Shown: positions 16,794 to 25,779, counted from the first letter of the stretch. The stretch: 64,000 nucleotides of DNA from Mycolicibacterium fluoranthenivorans (GCF_011758805.1 NZ_JAANOW010000001.1:744001-808000), one strand, 5' to 3'. Made by a program: numbers and translations. Notes: generated by a model not told the origin, from the letters alone.

Positions 16794-17462
16794 ATGACAG
16801 CGCAGGTCGACAGCGATGATCGCGCGCCGCGGCGCCGTGGCCGTCCGCGCCGGATCAGCCACGAGCAGATCGTCGAGGCGGCCCGCGGCATCGCCCCGGC
16901 CGAACTCACGATGCAGGCCGTCGCCGACGCGCTCGGCGTGGACCGCACCGCACTGCACTACTACGTCGGCGACCGCGACGGGCTGCTGGAACTGGTGGTC
17001 GCCGATCTCTTCGACACCGAACTGCGCACCGTGGAACTACCCGCGCATGCCGACTGGCGTGAGGTGCTGCGCGCCTACGCGTCTGCCGTCCGGGACGGTG
17101 TACTGCGCTGCGGGGTGACCGCGACGAACTTCCGGCTCCGGGGGATCGGCGGCACCGCCGGTCTGGCGCTGGCCGAGCGGGTGCTCGTGGTGCTGACCGG
17201 AGCCGGCTTCGCCGTCGATGACGCGGGCCGGATCCTGACCCTCGTCGCGGGTATCGCGATGTCCGCAGCCCACGACGTGCTGGGTAGCGCGGAATCGCGG
17301 CTGCACCATCAGACACCGGAAGTGGCACGTGCGCTCAACGAGCTTCCGGCACAAGATTTCCCCCTGCTGTCCGCGGTCGTCGCGGATAGGCCCGGGGCCG
17401 ACGATTTCGACTTCAATCTCGGCGTCGTCATCGCGGGCCTGGAACGCCATCTGAAGCTGTAG
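16794..17462 (+). CDS. TetR-family regulator
   Basis: 222 residues. An arginine-rich N-terminus (APRRRGRPRRIS) leads into the HTH (LTMQAVADALGVDRTALHYYVGDRDGLLELVV, about 39-70). The C-terminal domain is of the TetR_C tetracycline-repressor-like type. Divergent from the 15668-16738 oxidoreductase, which is its likely target. ATG 16794. Confidence 0.88.
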   Translation: MTAQVDSDDRAPRRRGRPRRISHEQIVEAARGIAPAELTMQAVADALGVDRTALHYYVGDRDGLLELVVADLFDTELRTVELPAHADWREVLRAYASAVRDGVLRCGVTATNFRLRGIGGTAGLALAERVLVVLTGAGFAVDDAGRILTLVAGIAMSAAHDVLGSAESRLHHQTPEVARALNELPAQDFPLLSAVVADRPGADDFDFNLGVVIAGLERHLKL

Positions 17463-17510
17463 CCCCCCGTGCGGGAACCATATCGAGCCGAATGCTCCAG
17501 GATGGGAGGT

Positions 17511-18206
17511 ATGGGCCTGATCCCGATACCGCGAACCGACCTGACCGATGCCGACGTGACGAGCGCGCTGGGGCGTGCGGTGAGCCTGATCGACCTCATC
17601 CTGGATGTGCTGGCCGAAGCCGATCCGCTGGGGTTACGGCGCCGGCTGGACTGCGTGGACATCCCCGGGACCAAGGCGTGGGAGGCGAAGGATCGCGCCG
17701 CGCGTATCCGGTGGTGGGTTCGCCGCGTCGGCGCGCTGGACACGGTGCTGGTCGCGTTCCCCGGGGTGTTCGGTGCGGTCGCCGACCGGCTGCCCGTCCA
17801 GGATCTGCTCGGGTTCACCAATCAGGCCATCGTGCTGTGCGCCGTCGCGCGTGAGTACGGCATCACGGATACGCCGACCAGGGTGCGGATGCTGGCGGCG
17901 GTGCTGTGCGCACGGGAGGTCTCCGACCAAGCGGAGTCCGAACCGGCCGTCCCGGATCCCGGCTGGTCCACGATGTCCCTGCCCCGCAAGGTGTGGCACC
18001 TGGCGGGCATCCTGAACGCCATCGGTGCCGAACTCGGGAAGCGGCCCCACCCGAAGGGCGTGTTCCGGTACCTGGGCATGCTGCCCTGGTTGGGTGCTGT
18101 CGCCGACTACTTCGGTGAGTACGGCGCCCTGATGCGTGCCGCCGCGGCGGGCGAAACGTGGATCACCCTGCACACCAACGTGATCGGCTCAGCCGCCGGC
18201 CAATAG
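17511..18206 (+). CDS. Conserved hypothetical protein
   Basis: About 231 residues, not recognised. It contains a moderately hydrophobic stretch around VLVAFPGVFGAVADRLPVQDLLGFTNQAIVLCAVAREYGI and another near the C-terminus (GMLPWLGAVADYFGEYGAL), but no clear signal peptide or catalytic motif. The pattern vaguely recalls EcsC-like proteins; this is not secure. The frame opens at 17469. ATG 17511 or 17502 are plausible starts, and no good ribosome binding site decides between them. It overlaps the convergent membrane-protein gene by 18 bases. Confidence 0.6.
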   Translation: MGLIPIPRTDLTDADVTSALGRAVSLIDLILDVLAEADPLGLRRRLDCVDIPGTKAWEAKDRAARIRWWVRRVGALDTVLVAFPGVFGAVADRLPVQDLLGFTNQAIVLCAVAREYGITDTPTRVRMLAAVLCAREVSDQAESEPAVPDPGWSTMSLPRKVWHLAGILNAIGAELGKRPHPKGVFRYLGMLPWLGAVADYFGEYGALMRAAAAGETWITLHTNVIGSAAGQ

Positions 18207-19325
18207 GGGCTGTGGCGTGGTCTGTGCCCGCGGCGCCACGCTGCGGCAGGCGGCGATCGACAGCCCGGCGATGACGAAGCACACCACCGCGTACCAGAGG
18301 CTGCCGATCGGATCCCCGGCTGCTGTCACCCCGTCGGTGGCGCCGAAGTACGCCGGCAGCGCCGCCGCCCACAGCACCGCCATGACCGCCAGGTACACCG
18401 CGGCATAACCGAGGATCAGCGGGTTGGTGTGGTGTGCACCGGTTTCGCGCAGGGAACGCCACTGACCGACGAGCACCGGTACCGCGACGACCGTGAGGGC
18501 GACGAGTTCGAGGGCGTAGACCACCCCACCGGTATCGGTACTGCCGGTGATCTTGCCGACCACCGTCGCAGGCAGAGGCAGCACCGCGGTGCCGATGGAC
18601 GCGAGCACACCGACGACGACGGTGCGCCACAGCACCTGTGGCCCGGTATAGGTCGTGCCGGCCTCGACGTGGCGGCCCACGAACAACTGCACGCAGAAGG
18701 CCAGCGACATCGGCCACAGCGCGGCGAATACCACGACGCTGGGCAACGGTACCGAGTCGAAGAACGGCTGGTTCATCGGATGGTCCAGAGTCCATTCCCA
18801 CCAACGCAATTGCGGCCCGAGGTGATCGAAGATCTCGTAGAACGCGTGATGGATGAAGCCCACGCAGATCGCGCCGATCAGTACACCGCGCCGTTGGAAC
18901 ACCCCGAGGATGCGCACGATCTCGAAGGCGACGGTGGCCATCATCGGATAGATCGCGACGATGTACAGCGGTAGCCGGCCCCACAGGAAGTCGACGCTGA
19001 ACACGTTGTGCGCGAACATCGTGTCCACGTATGCGCCGATCCCGAACTGGGCCGGGAAGTACAGCGGCGGCTCGATGATGAGCAGATAGGCGATGGCGCC
19101 GAACCACAGCACCACATTGGTCGGGTCGTTGTGGCGACGCCACCGGTTGACGGCGTACACCAGCGACAGCACAGCGCCGGCGATCACGAGGAGCTCCAGC
19201 ACCGGAAGGGTCCAGTTCTCCAGGTTCAGCGGGTTGCGGAACGAGACGAGGCCACCCATGTCCTCGCAGGAAAAGCCAAGTCGCGCAGCCAGACCGGCGA
19301 ATGTGGGCGCGCACAGATCAGACAT
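18189..19325 (-). CDS. Polytopic integral membrane protein of unknown function
   Basis: 378 residues with about ten hydrophobic segments. The first is near residues 38-58 (NWTLPVLELLVIAGAVLSLVYAV). Others include VVLWFGAIAYLLIIEPPLYF, LPLYIVAIYPMMATVAFEIV and several C-terminal helices. The loop GFIHHAFYEIFDHLGPQLRWWEW is rich in His/Glu/Trp and could bind metal or a ligand. Family not recognised. ATG 19325 overlaps the upstream metal-dependent hydrolase stop by 8 bases, so the two are translationally coupled and probably act together. Confidence 0.75.
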   Translation of the reverse strand: MSDLCAPTFAGLAARLGFSCEDMGGLVSFRNPLNLENWTLPVLELLVIAGAVLSLVYAVNRWRRHNDPTNVVLWFGAIAYLLIIEPPLYFPAQFGIGAYVDTMFAHNVFSVDFLWGRLPLYIVAIYPMMATVAFEIVRILGVFQRRGVLIGAICVGFIHHAFYEIFDHLGPQLRWWEWTLDHPMNQPFFDSVPLPSVVVFAALWPMSLAFCVQLFVGRHVEAGTTYTGPQVLWRTVVVGVLASIGTAVLPLPATVVGKITGSTDTGGVVYALELVALTVVAVPVLVGQWRSLRETGAHHTNPLILGYAAVYLAVMAVLWAAALPAYFGATDGVTAAGDPIGSLWYAVVCFVIAGLSIAACRSVAPRAQTTPQPLLAGG

Positions 19326-20244
19326 CGGCGGATGCCTTCGCGGAGGTGTACCACTTGGTCACGTCATACCCCTCGTCGTAGCGCTTGAACCACTCGGCGG
19401 CCAGCGCCGGGAGCTTCTCGTGCGCCGGGTCATGGCCGGGAATCTGACTGCGCACGATACCCACCAGCGCGGCGAGCATCTCCCGCTTGCCCAGATCGGG
19501 GAACGGGCTCTGGAACGGCCCGTAGTCGGGACGTCGACCGATGCGCTGGAGCAGGGCGTTCTTGCCGCGCTCCAGGGCGAAGGTGGACACCGCGTCGACC
19601 TTGCGTACCTCCAGCGGGATGTGCCGGTTGAACCCGTCGCATGCCATCCGCACCACGTCCATGACGTGCTTGAAGATCGACGGGGCCACCCGCGCGCGGT
19701 ACCACGGGTCGCCCACCAAGCCGTTGTAGATGATCAGTGCCGAGCTGCGGTGCTCGACCTCCTCGACGAAGTGCCACAGGAACAACGAGGCCACCCGGTC
19801 ATCGCCCGGGGCGAACAGGGTGGCGTCGTTGTCCAGCATCAGTTTGAACACCGGGGTGAACGTCGCCTCCAAGTCGGCGGTGTAGGCCAGCCGGTACTTC
19901 AGCGGTGTGTTCGCGACGAGGTCGTCGAAGGCGGCGATCACCTCATCAAGGGTCTCTTTGAGCGCCGGGTAGGCCTTGATGAGTCCGCGGGCGTGCTGGC
20001 GATGGGCCATCGAGTGCTGGCCCTCCTGCCGGGTGAACGCATCGGCCTCCTCGGCGATCACCGGATCGGTGAGCAGGGGTTTGGCCTCGGCCATCGTGCT
20101 GACGATCATCTTCTCGAACGCGATCGCCAGGAACGACACCGCGTTGGCCATCGCGGAGAAGGCCGGATTGGTGTCGTTCCAGCAGAAGGGGACGTCGTAG
20201 TCAGCGAACGCGAACCGCATCTTGCGTACCTGTAGATCCGTCAT
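19318..20244 (-). CDS. Predicted metal-dependent hydrolase (PF10118, ferritin-like di-metal fold)
   Basis: 308 residues. Helical, with the ferritin-like metal ligand pattern: E44 in LAIAFEKM, E74xxH77 in RQEGQHSMAHRQH, and EEVEH at 161-165. The family is called 'metal-dependent hydrolase', but several relatives look like di-iron oxygenases, so a redox role is possible. ATG 20244 is preferred over upstream codons because GAGG lies six bases before it. It forms an operon with the membrane protein at 18189-19325 and is divergent from a TetR gene. Confidence 0.82.
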   Translation of the reverse strand: MTDLQVRKMRFAFADYDVPFCWNDTNPAFSAMANAVSFLAIAFEKMIVSTMAEAKPLLTDPVIAEEADAFTRQEGQHSMAHRQHARGLIKAYPALKETLDEVIAAFDDLVANTPLKYRLAYTADLEATFTPVFKLMLDNDATLFAPGDDRVASLFLWHFVEEVEHRSSALIIYNGLVGDPWYRARVAPSIFKHVMDVVRMACDGFNRHIPLEVRKVDAVSTFALERGKNALLQRIGRRPDYGPFQSPFPDLGKREMLAALVGIVRSQIPGHDPAHEKLPALAAEWFKRYDEGYDVTKWYTSAKASADV

Positions 20245-20262
20245 CGAGCACCTCGCAGTAAT

Positions 20263-20288
20263 CATACAAATCGGTCGTCATGTGTATG
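20263..20288. promoter_or_regulatory. Candidate TetR operator (CATACA / TGTATG)
   Basis: Six-base arms at 20263-20268 and 20283-20288, separated by 14 bases, lie 19 bases upstream of the metal-dependent hydrolase start and in front of the divergent tetR. Plausible but short. Confidence 0.35.
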
Positions 20289-20405
20289 TTGACACTGTGT
20301 GGCACGCCCCGTCAATCGGCGATTTGTGTACGTCCACCGGCGCCCTTCGCCGCTGAACGTGCACAAATCGCTATCCTGCGGCCATGTCGGCGGAGGGATG
20401 TGACC

Positions 20406-21008
20406 GTGGCGCGTAGGCGCGGGTGGGGTGGCGAACCGCCGCGCACCGATGAGGAGGCGACCGCGCGCATCATCGATGCCGCGGTGAAGCTGATCGCCGA
20501 GACCGGTAAAGGCATCAGCATCGCCGATGTCGCGGCCGCGCTCGGCGTCATCCGGCAGACGGTGTACCGGTATTTCCCGACGGCCGAGGCGCTGATGCAC
20601 GCCGCGGCCATCGCCTCGGTGGACGGCTTCCTGGACCGGTTGGCCGGCACGGTCAGCGGCATCGCCGACCCGGCCGAAGCCATGACCGAAGGGGTGATGT
20701 TCACCCTCGAGGAGGTGGCCCGGACTCCTCATCTGGCGATCCTGTTGTCCGAGCCCTATGAGAATGCCCGGCCCAGCAGCATGGCCTCCGATGAGGCCCA
20801 GGATTTCGGTATGCGGATGATCAACCGATTCGACGTCGACTGGGCGTGCCACGGATACGACGATGCGGCGCTGCACGAGCTGGTGGAGTTCACCCTGCGC
20901 ACCATGCTGTCGTTCTTCGTGGCACCCAATCCGCCGGGACGGTCACGAGAAGAGTTGCGCCACTTCATCAAAAGGTGGCTGGGTGGCGCGATCTCGGCCC
21001 AGGGCTGA
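20406..21008 (+). CDS. TetR-family regulator
   Basis: About 200 residues from GTG 20406, chosen because GGAGGGA lies 7 bases upstream; an alternative GTG is at 20400. HTH: GISIADVAAALGVIRQTVYRYFPTAEALMHAA. It is clearly paralogous to the TetR at 27495-28121: both share the RQTxYRYFPT recognition helix, a VxGFLDRLA segment, and an ELVEFxLRxxxSFxV C-terminal region. It probably controls the divergent hydrolase/membrane-protein operon. Its stop abuts the convergent SDR remnant. Confidence 0.87.
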   Translation: MARRRGWGGEPPRTDEEATARIIDAAVKLIAETGKGISIADVAAALGVIRQTVYRYFPTAEALMHAAAIASVDGFLDRLAGTVSGIADPAEAMTEGVMFTLEEVARTPHLAILLSEPYENARPSSMASDEAQDFGMRMINRFDVDWACHGYDDAALHELVEFTLRTMLSFFVAPNPPGRSREELRHFIKRWLGGAISAQG

Positions 21009-21233
21009 TCACCGGGCCCGGGCCGCGGCGGCGGGGGTCATCTGCTCGACGGGGGTGAGGCGAGGTACACCTGCCAGATCACCGGGTTCGTCGGCCAGCA
21101 GGTTGGTGGCCGACCTGGTGAAGAACTCGCGCGCCGCGGCATCTTCGAACGTCTGTGAGTTCGACACGTCGACGACGACCTCGGCGCCCTCGAGTGCCCC
21201 GGTCAGTCCCTCGCCGATGACGACGATGCGCAT
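21009..21233 (-). pseudogene. Remnant of an NmrA/SDR-type NAD(P)-binding protein with internal and C-terminal deletions
   Basis: The 74-codon frame starts MRIVVIGEGLTGALEGAEVV and continues VDVSNSQTFEDAAAREFF. Typical proteins of this family begin MKIVVIGGTGLIG, have about 35 further Rossmann residues, and only then reach a GEGLAEALAGAxVVVDVSNSPSFED segment; they run to about 250 residues. Here MRIVVIG is joined directly to GEGLTG, and the sequence degenerates after TNLLA. An in-frame internal deletion plus loss of the last two thirds is the simplest reading. A good GAGAGG ribosome site is still present at the start, so a short peptide may be made. Confidence 0.6.
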
Positions 21234-21323
21234 GATGTCCCTCTCCGGCCGCAGCCCGCGGCGGCCTCCGCGCACCAGAACGGATGCGGTGGCGAGGATT
21301 CATCCCCGTTCGACTCGCCAGGG

Positions 21324-22316
21324 TCACGCCGGAACCGCGGTGGTCCCTCGCACCACCAGTGTCGGGGGTACGACGATATCGGCCGGCTCGACGCCCTCGG
21401 TGTCGTTGTCCAGGCGTCCCACCAGGCGTGTCACCGCCGCGCGGGTGAGCTGGGGGGTCTCCTGCCTGATGGTGCTCAGGTCGATATGTGCCAGGCCGGC
21501 CAGGGGGCTGTCGTCGAAGCCCATGACCGATATCTGCTGGGGCACCGGGACGCGGGCACGCACCAGTACGTCGAGTACGCCGAGGGCGCACCGGTCGTTG
21601 AAGGCGAAGATGGCCGACGGGAGCGGCGTACCGGAGCTGAGTAGGGCGGTCGCAGCCGCCGCGCCCTCACGTTCGGTGAGCCCACCCTGGTGGATCTCGG
21701 CGGTCGCGCCGGCTGCCCGCATGGCCTGGGTGTATCCCCGGCGGCGCTCGGCGGCCCCGGGCGCGCGGCCGCCGTCGAGAAAGGCGATACGGCGGTGGCC
21801 CAGGCTGTGCAGATGGGCAACGGCCATCGCGGCGCCGGCGGTGTCATCGCTGCGGACGGCGTCCACACCCCGCACCTTTCGGGCCAGGACGACCACCGGG
21901 GTACTGGCCGCCAGGGTGACCAACTCGGCTGCCGGAAGGTTCGGCCCCAGGAGCACCAGGGCCTCACACCGGTCGTCGAGCAGGGCGCGCACCGCGCGGC
22001 GCTCGTCATGGTGTGGGGTGACGCCACTGAGCACCACCTCGTAGCCGAGTTCGTCTGCCGCGGCGTACACGCCGTCGACGAGTTCGGCGTGGAACTCTTG
22101 TCCCGCAGCGAATGTCACGCCGAGCAGTTTGGTGCGCAGTTGGCGTAACCGTCGCGCCCGCGGATCGGGCCGGTAACCGATCTCGTCGGCGCAACGGCGC
22201 ACCCGGGCGCGTGTCTCGGCGCTGGCGCCGGGCGCATCGCGCATGACGATGGACACCAGGGCCCGGGAGACGCCCGCGTGCCGGGCGACATCCTCCAGTG
22301 TCGGACGATGCTGCAT
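21324..22316 (-). CDS. LacI-family transcriptional regulator
   Basis: 330 residues. N-terminal LacI HTH (TLEDVARHAGVSRALVSIVMR, residues 6-26) with hinge-helix region ARRLRQLRTKLLGV, then a periplasmic-binding-protein-like sensor domain (FAFNDRCALGVLDVL, QISVMGFDDSPLAGLAHIDLSTIRQ). Divergent from an isomerase-like gene, with two matching palindromes between them. It probably represses that gene and itself in response to a sugar-like ligand. ATG 22316. Confidence 0.92.
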   Translation of the reverse strand: MQHRPTLEDVARHAGVSRALVSIVMRDAPGASAETRARVRRCADEIGYRPDPRARRLRQLRTKLLGVTFAAGQEFHAELVDGVYAAADELGYEVVLSGVTPHHDERRAVRALLDDRCEALVLLGPNLPAAELVTLAASTPVVVLARKVRGVDAVRSDDTAGAAMAVAHLHSLGHRRIAFLDGGRAPGAAERRRGYTQAMRAAGATAEIHQGGLTEREGAAAATALLSSGTPLPSAIFAFNDRCALGVLDVLVRARVPVPQQISVMGFDDSPLAGLAHIDLSTIRQETPQLTRAAVTRLVGRLDNDTEGVEPADIVVPPTLVVRGTTAVPA

Positions 22317-22324
22317 GAGGTGAG

Positions 22325-22340
22325 ACTAGAAGGTTCTAGT
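22325..22340. promoter_or_regulatory. LacI operator O1 (ACTAGAAGGTTCTAGT)
   Basis: Near-perfect 16-bp palindrome with ACTAGA and TCTAGT ends, starting 9 bases from the lacI-type start codon. Pairs with the second copy at 22363-22378. Confidence 0.75.
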
Positions 22341-22362
22341 GCTTCGTGCTTTACTGGTCGCG

Positions 22363-22378
22363 ACTAGAGCGTTCTAGT
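22363..22378. promoter_or_regulatory. LacI operator O2 (ACTAGAGCGTTCTAGT)
   Basis: Same ends as O1; the centres are 38 bp apart. It lies 18 bases before the isomerase-like start codon, where bound repressor would block transcription or initiation. Confidence 0.75.
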
Positions 22379-22395
22379 ACATCGAAAGGTGACCG

Positions 22396-23169
22396 ATGAC
22401 CTTCCAGCTGGCCGTCTGCTCGGAGATGGTCTTCCGGGATCTGCCGATCATCGACCGCGTCAAGCGCATCCACGAGCTCGGGTTCGCCGTGGAGATCTGG
22501 AGCTGGCATGACAAGGACCTCGAGGCGCTCGCCGCCACGGGGGCCACCTTCACCTCGATGACCGGCTACCTGCACGGTGACCTCATCGACCCGGCCACCG
22601 CCGATGACGTGGTGCGCACCGCCGAGCTCAGCATCGAAGCCGCCGAGACGCTCGGGGTGACACGGCTGAATCTGCACACCGCCGAACTGGTGGACGGCCA
22701 GGCGGCGCGGCCGCGGCAGCGTGCCACCGGAGAGATGTGGCTGACCGCCCTGCGCACTCTGGAGCGTATCGGCGAACTCGGCGCACAGGCGGGCATGACG
22801 TTCTGCGTGGAGAATCTCAACACCCTCGTCGACCATCCCGGCGTGCCACTGGCTCGGGCCAAGGACACCCTCGCGCTGGTCGAGGGTCTCGGTCATCCGA
22901 ACGTCAAGATGATGCTGGACCTCTATCACGCGCAGATCGGCGAGGGGAACCTGGTCGAACTGATCCGCCGCTGCGGTACGGCCATCGGCGAGATTCAGGT
23001 GGCCGACGTGCCCGGCCGCTGCGAGCCGGGCACCGGTGAGATCAACTACCCGACGATCGCCAGGGCGCTACACGAGATCGGCTTCACCGGCACCGTCGGT
23101 TTGGAGGCGTGGAACTCCGCGGACAGTGCGGCTGCACTGGCGGCGTTCCGCGTGGCCTTCACGGTCTAG
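22396..23169 (+). CDS. Hydroxypyruvate-isomerase-like / xylose-isomerase-fold TIM-barrel protein
   Basis: 257 residues. AP-endonuclease-2/xylose-isomerase-like TIM barrel: LGFAVEIWSWHDKDLEAL, TRLNLHTAEL, FCVENLNTLVDHPG (metal-ligand Glu), KMMLDLYHAQIGEGN, IQVADVPGRCEPGTGEINY, and GLEAWNS near the end. This order of E, D/H and E ligands fits hydroxypyruvate isomerase-type enzymes. The natural sugar acid is unknown. ATG 22396 has AAAGG upstream. Repression by the divergent LacI protein through two operators is likely. Its 3' end overlaps the convergent VTT gene by 11 bases. Confidence 0.85.
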   Translation: MTFQLAVCSEMVFRDLPIIDRVKRIHELGFAVEIWSWHDKDLEALAATGATFTSMTGYLHGDLIDPATADDVVRTAELSIEAAETLGVTRLNLHTAELVDGQAARPRQRATGEMWLTALRTLERIGELGAQAGMTFCVENLNTLVDHPGVPLARAKDTLALVEGLGHPNVKMMLDLYHAQIGEGNLVELIRRCGTAIGEIQVADVPGRCEPGTGEINYPTIARALHEIGFTGTVGLEAWNSADSAAALAAFRVAFTV

Positions 23170-23872
23170 ATCGCCGCCACTTCCGGTAGCCGCGGTGCGC
23201 GGCGACGGTGCCGACGATGGCGGTGACACACCACACCACCGCGGCAGCGACGGCCAGCGGGGCCGACTGGTTGCCCAGCGCGGCTCCCAGCGAGGTGTAG
23301 ACGAATGCGCGCGGCACCGATCCGATGAACGCGCCGAGTGCCATCTGCCACAACGGAACTCCGAACGCGCCGAACGCGTAGGAGGCCAGTGCGTCGGACA
23401 TGCCGGGGATGAACCGCTGCCCGACGACGGCCCACAATCCGCGCCGTTCGATCTGTCGATCGAGCCGGTCGGCGCGCTCGGCCCCGAGCAGGGCACGTGC
23501 GCTGCCGCGACCGGCCCGCCGTCCGACCAGCGTGCTGATCATCGCGGTACCGACGGTGGCGCCGAGCGTCACACCGAGTCCCACGACCGGGCCGAACAAC
23601 AGACCACTGCCCGCGGCCAGGATGGTGCCCGGGACGAAGATCGCACCCAGCCCGGCCGACAGCACGATGTAGGTCAGCGGGGCCGCCGGCCCGGTGGCGG
23701 TGACGGCGGCGCGGATCTCGTCGGTGTCGACGACCCGGCCGAACACCATGATGCAGAACAGTCCGCCCAGTACGGCCGCGAACAGCCCGAGACGCACCAT
23801 GTGGCGCCGCCGGTCGGCGATGAGGTCGCTCGCGGCGGAAGCCGTGCCGTCCAGGCTCTCCGTGTCGGTCAT
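23159..23872 (-). CDS. TVP38/TMEM64 (VTT-domain, DedA-like) membrane protein
   Basis: 237 residues with about six hydrophobic segments. The VTT core is recognisable: AIFVPGTILAAGSGLLFGPVVGLGVTLGATVGTAMISTLVGRRAGRG followed by GQRFIPGMSDALASYAFGAFGVPLWQMALGAFIGSVPRAFVY. The family is linked to lipid scrambling and membrane homeostasis. ATG 23872 starts one base after the stop of the LuxR gene, so the two form an operon. Confidence 0.87.
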   Translation of the reverse strand: MTDTESLDGTASAASDLIADRRRHMVRLGLFAAVLGGLFCIMVFGRVVDTDEIRAAVTATGPAAPLTYIVLSAGLGAIFVPGTILAAGSGLLFGPVVGLGVTLGATVGTAMISTLVGRRAGRGSARALLGAERADRLDRQIERRGLWAVVGQRFIPGMSDALASYAFGAFGVPLWQMALGAFIGSVPRAFVYTSLGAALGNQSAPLAVAAAVVWCVTAIVGTVAAHRGYRKWRRSRP

Positions 23873-23873
23873 G

Positions 23874-24650
23874 TCATCTGCGATTGTGCCTGGTCTCGCG
23901 CGGGTCCTCACGGTGGGCCGCGAGTAACGCCAGTTCGGTGCGGGACCGGCAGCCCGTGCTGTCGAGGGCGCGGCTCACATACTTCTTCACGGTGTCCTCG
24001 GTGAGTACGAGTTCCGCGGCGATCCGCGCGTTGGTCAGTCCACGGGAAAGTAGAACGACCACCTCGCGCTGCCGGTTGGTCAGTGTGGCAAGGGGATTCG
24101 GCTGAAATCCGGGCAGCGCGCGGGACACCACGCGTAATTGCCGGCACAACAGGCGCATGGTCGACGCATCGCGTGCGCAGACGGCGGCGGGATCCGGGTC
24201 GAACAGGCCGACCAGGCCGTGCCGGTGCGAGCCCATCGAGAACGTGAAGGCATTGCAGGACTGCAGACCGGCCCGGTGCAGGAACTGTTCGACGTAGCGG
24301 GCGGCGGCCTCCGGTGGTGGCGGCAGCTCGTCCAGACAGACCCCTCCGGTGTCCTGCAGTCGTTGCAGGGCGGCCGGGGTGGCGAACACGTCCGAGGTGT
24401 TCCAGGACCGCAGATAGTCGTCGAGAATCTCTCCGCTGGGATCGCCGGTGGTCGCGGGCGCAGCGTCACGGAACGCGTCGGCCACGCTGTCACCGGTGAA
24501 GAAGGTGACGCCTTGGACACCGAAGGCGTGTTGCACGGCGTCGACCACAGCATGGCGGAATTGACCGAGATCGGCGGCGTCTTCGCAGGCCTCCAGCACG
24601 GCGAAGACGCGTTCGTAGTCCCGGGCGCCGAGCCCGGCGGCACCGGTCAC
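23874..24650 (-). CDS. LuxR-type HTH transcriptional regulator
   Basis: 258 residues. A GAF-like or otherwise unassigned N-terminal sensor region precedes a C-terminal GerE/LuxR HTH (LATLTNRQREVVVLLSRGLTNARIAAELVLTEDTVKKYVSRAL, about residues 188-230). There is no receiver aspartate pocket, so it is not a two-component regulator. GTG 24650. It is followed immediately by the VTT membrane protein, suggesting that it regulates or co-functions with it. Confidence 0.87.
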   Translation of the reverse strand: MTGAAGLGARDYERVFAVLEACEDAADLGQFRHAVVDAVQHAFGVQGVTFFTGDSVADAFRDAAPATTGDPSGEILDDYLRSWNTSDVFATPAALQRLQDTGGVCLDELPPPPEAAARYVEQFLHRAGLQSCNAFTFSMGSHRHGLVGLFDPDPAAVCARDASTMRLLCRQLRVVSRALPGFQPNPLATLTNRQREVVVLLSRGLTNARIAAELVLTEDTVKKYVSRALDSTGCRSRTELALLAAHREDPRETRHNRR

Positions 24651-24735
24651 GCCATCAGTAAAGCAGGCGCGTCGGTCGCGGAATGTCCTCTTTCGTGCAC
24701 TGGGTCCGGCGCTGCCGGCTGGTTAGATTCGACGT

Positions 24736-25779
24736 ATGCGAGCGGTGATGGCCCGGCGAGGTGCGGTGGCGGTCGAAAACGTCGAGGATCCGGTCGCGGA
24801 ACCCGGTCAGGTGCTGGTCGCGCCGCGGGCGTGCGGGATCTGCGGTTCCGATATCCACCTGGTCGAGTCGCAAGCGGCCGCCCCGGATCTGGTGCCACCG
24901 ATGGTGCTGGGCCACGAGTTCGTCGCGGAGATCCTCGACTACGGTCCGGCCACCTCGCGGATCCTGCCGCCAGGAACGCTCGTCACCTCGGTGCCGTTCC
25001 TCGACACCGCCGGCGGCCCACAGCTGCTGGGGCTCTCGCCTGCGGTGACCGGAGGGCTTGCGGAGCGGATGGTGTTGCAGGAGAGCCGTCTGCTGGCGGT
25101 GCCGGAAGGTGTGCCCGCTGCACACGCCGCGGTGACCGAACCGTTGGCGGTCGGGGTCCACGCCGTCGCGGCCGCGGGGATGGAACCCGGTGACGTGGCG
25201 CTGGTGCTCGGCTGTGGTCCGGTGGGGCTGGCGGTCGTCGCCGCGCTCAAGGCGGCCGGGCACGGACCGGTGGTGGCTGCCGACTTCTCGGCGACCCGGC
25301 GCGCGCTGGCGGTGACGATCGGCGCCGACGTCGTGGTGGATCCTGCCGAGCACGGCCCCTACACCCGGTGGTCGCAGCTGGCCGGCCCTGCGTTGCCGAT
25401 CTCGCCGCTGATGGCTGGACCCGTCCGCGCCAACGCGGTGATCTTCGAATGTGTGGGCCGCCCCGGCGTTCTGGCAGCGGTCATGGAATCCGCTCTGCCC
25501 CATAGCAGGATCGTGGTGGTCGGGGTGTGCACCCAGCCCGACACCATCGTCCCCGCAATCGGCACGACCAAAGAACTCGCACTGCGCTTCGTCTTCGCCT
25601 ACCGGCCGGAGGAATTCGAGATGGCGCTGCGGTGGATCGCCGACGGCACGGTGAATGTGGCGGCGATGATCACCGCGACCCTGCCCCTGTCGGCGGCGGC
25701 GGAGGCGTTCGGTGCCCTGTCGCTACCCGACGAACACTGCAAGATCCTGCTCACCCCCGACACCCAGGAGATCGTATGA
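24736..25779 (+). CDS. Zinc-binding medium-chain alcohol dehydrogenase
   Basis: 347 residues. MDR fold with catalytic zinc ligands in CGICGSDIH (C36) and GHEF (H60/E61), and a Rossmann LVLGCGPVGLAVV segment. The four-Cys structural zinc lobe is absent, which places it with sorbitol/threonine-dehydrogenase-like or smaller MDRs. Substrate unknown. ATG 24736; the stop overlaps the downstream LLM gene in ATGA, so the pair is co-translated. Confidence 0.88.
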   Translation: MRAVMARRGAVAVENVEDPVAEPGQVLVAPRACGICGSDIHLVESQAAAPDLVPPMVLGHEFVAEILDYGPATSRILPPGTLVTSVPFLDTAGGPQLLGLSPAVTGGLAERMVLQESRLLAVPEGVPAAHAAVTEPLAVGVHAVAAAGMEPGDVALVLGCGPVGLAVVAALKAAGHGPVVAADFSATRRALAVTIGADVVVDPAEHGPYTRWSQLAGPALPISPLMAGPVRANAVIFECVGRPGVLAAVMESALPHSRIVVVGVCTQPDTIVPAIGTTKELALRFVFAYRPEEFEMALRWIADGTVNVAAMITATLPLSAAAEAFGALSLPDEHCKILLTPDTQEIV

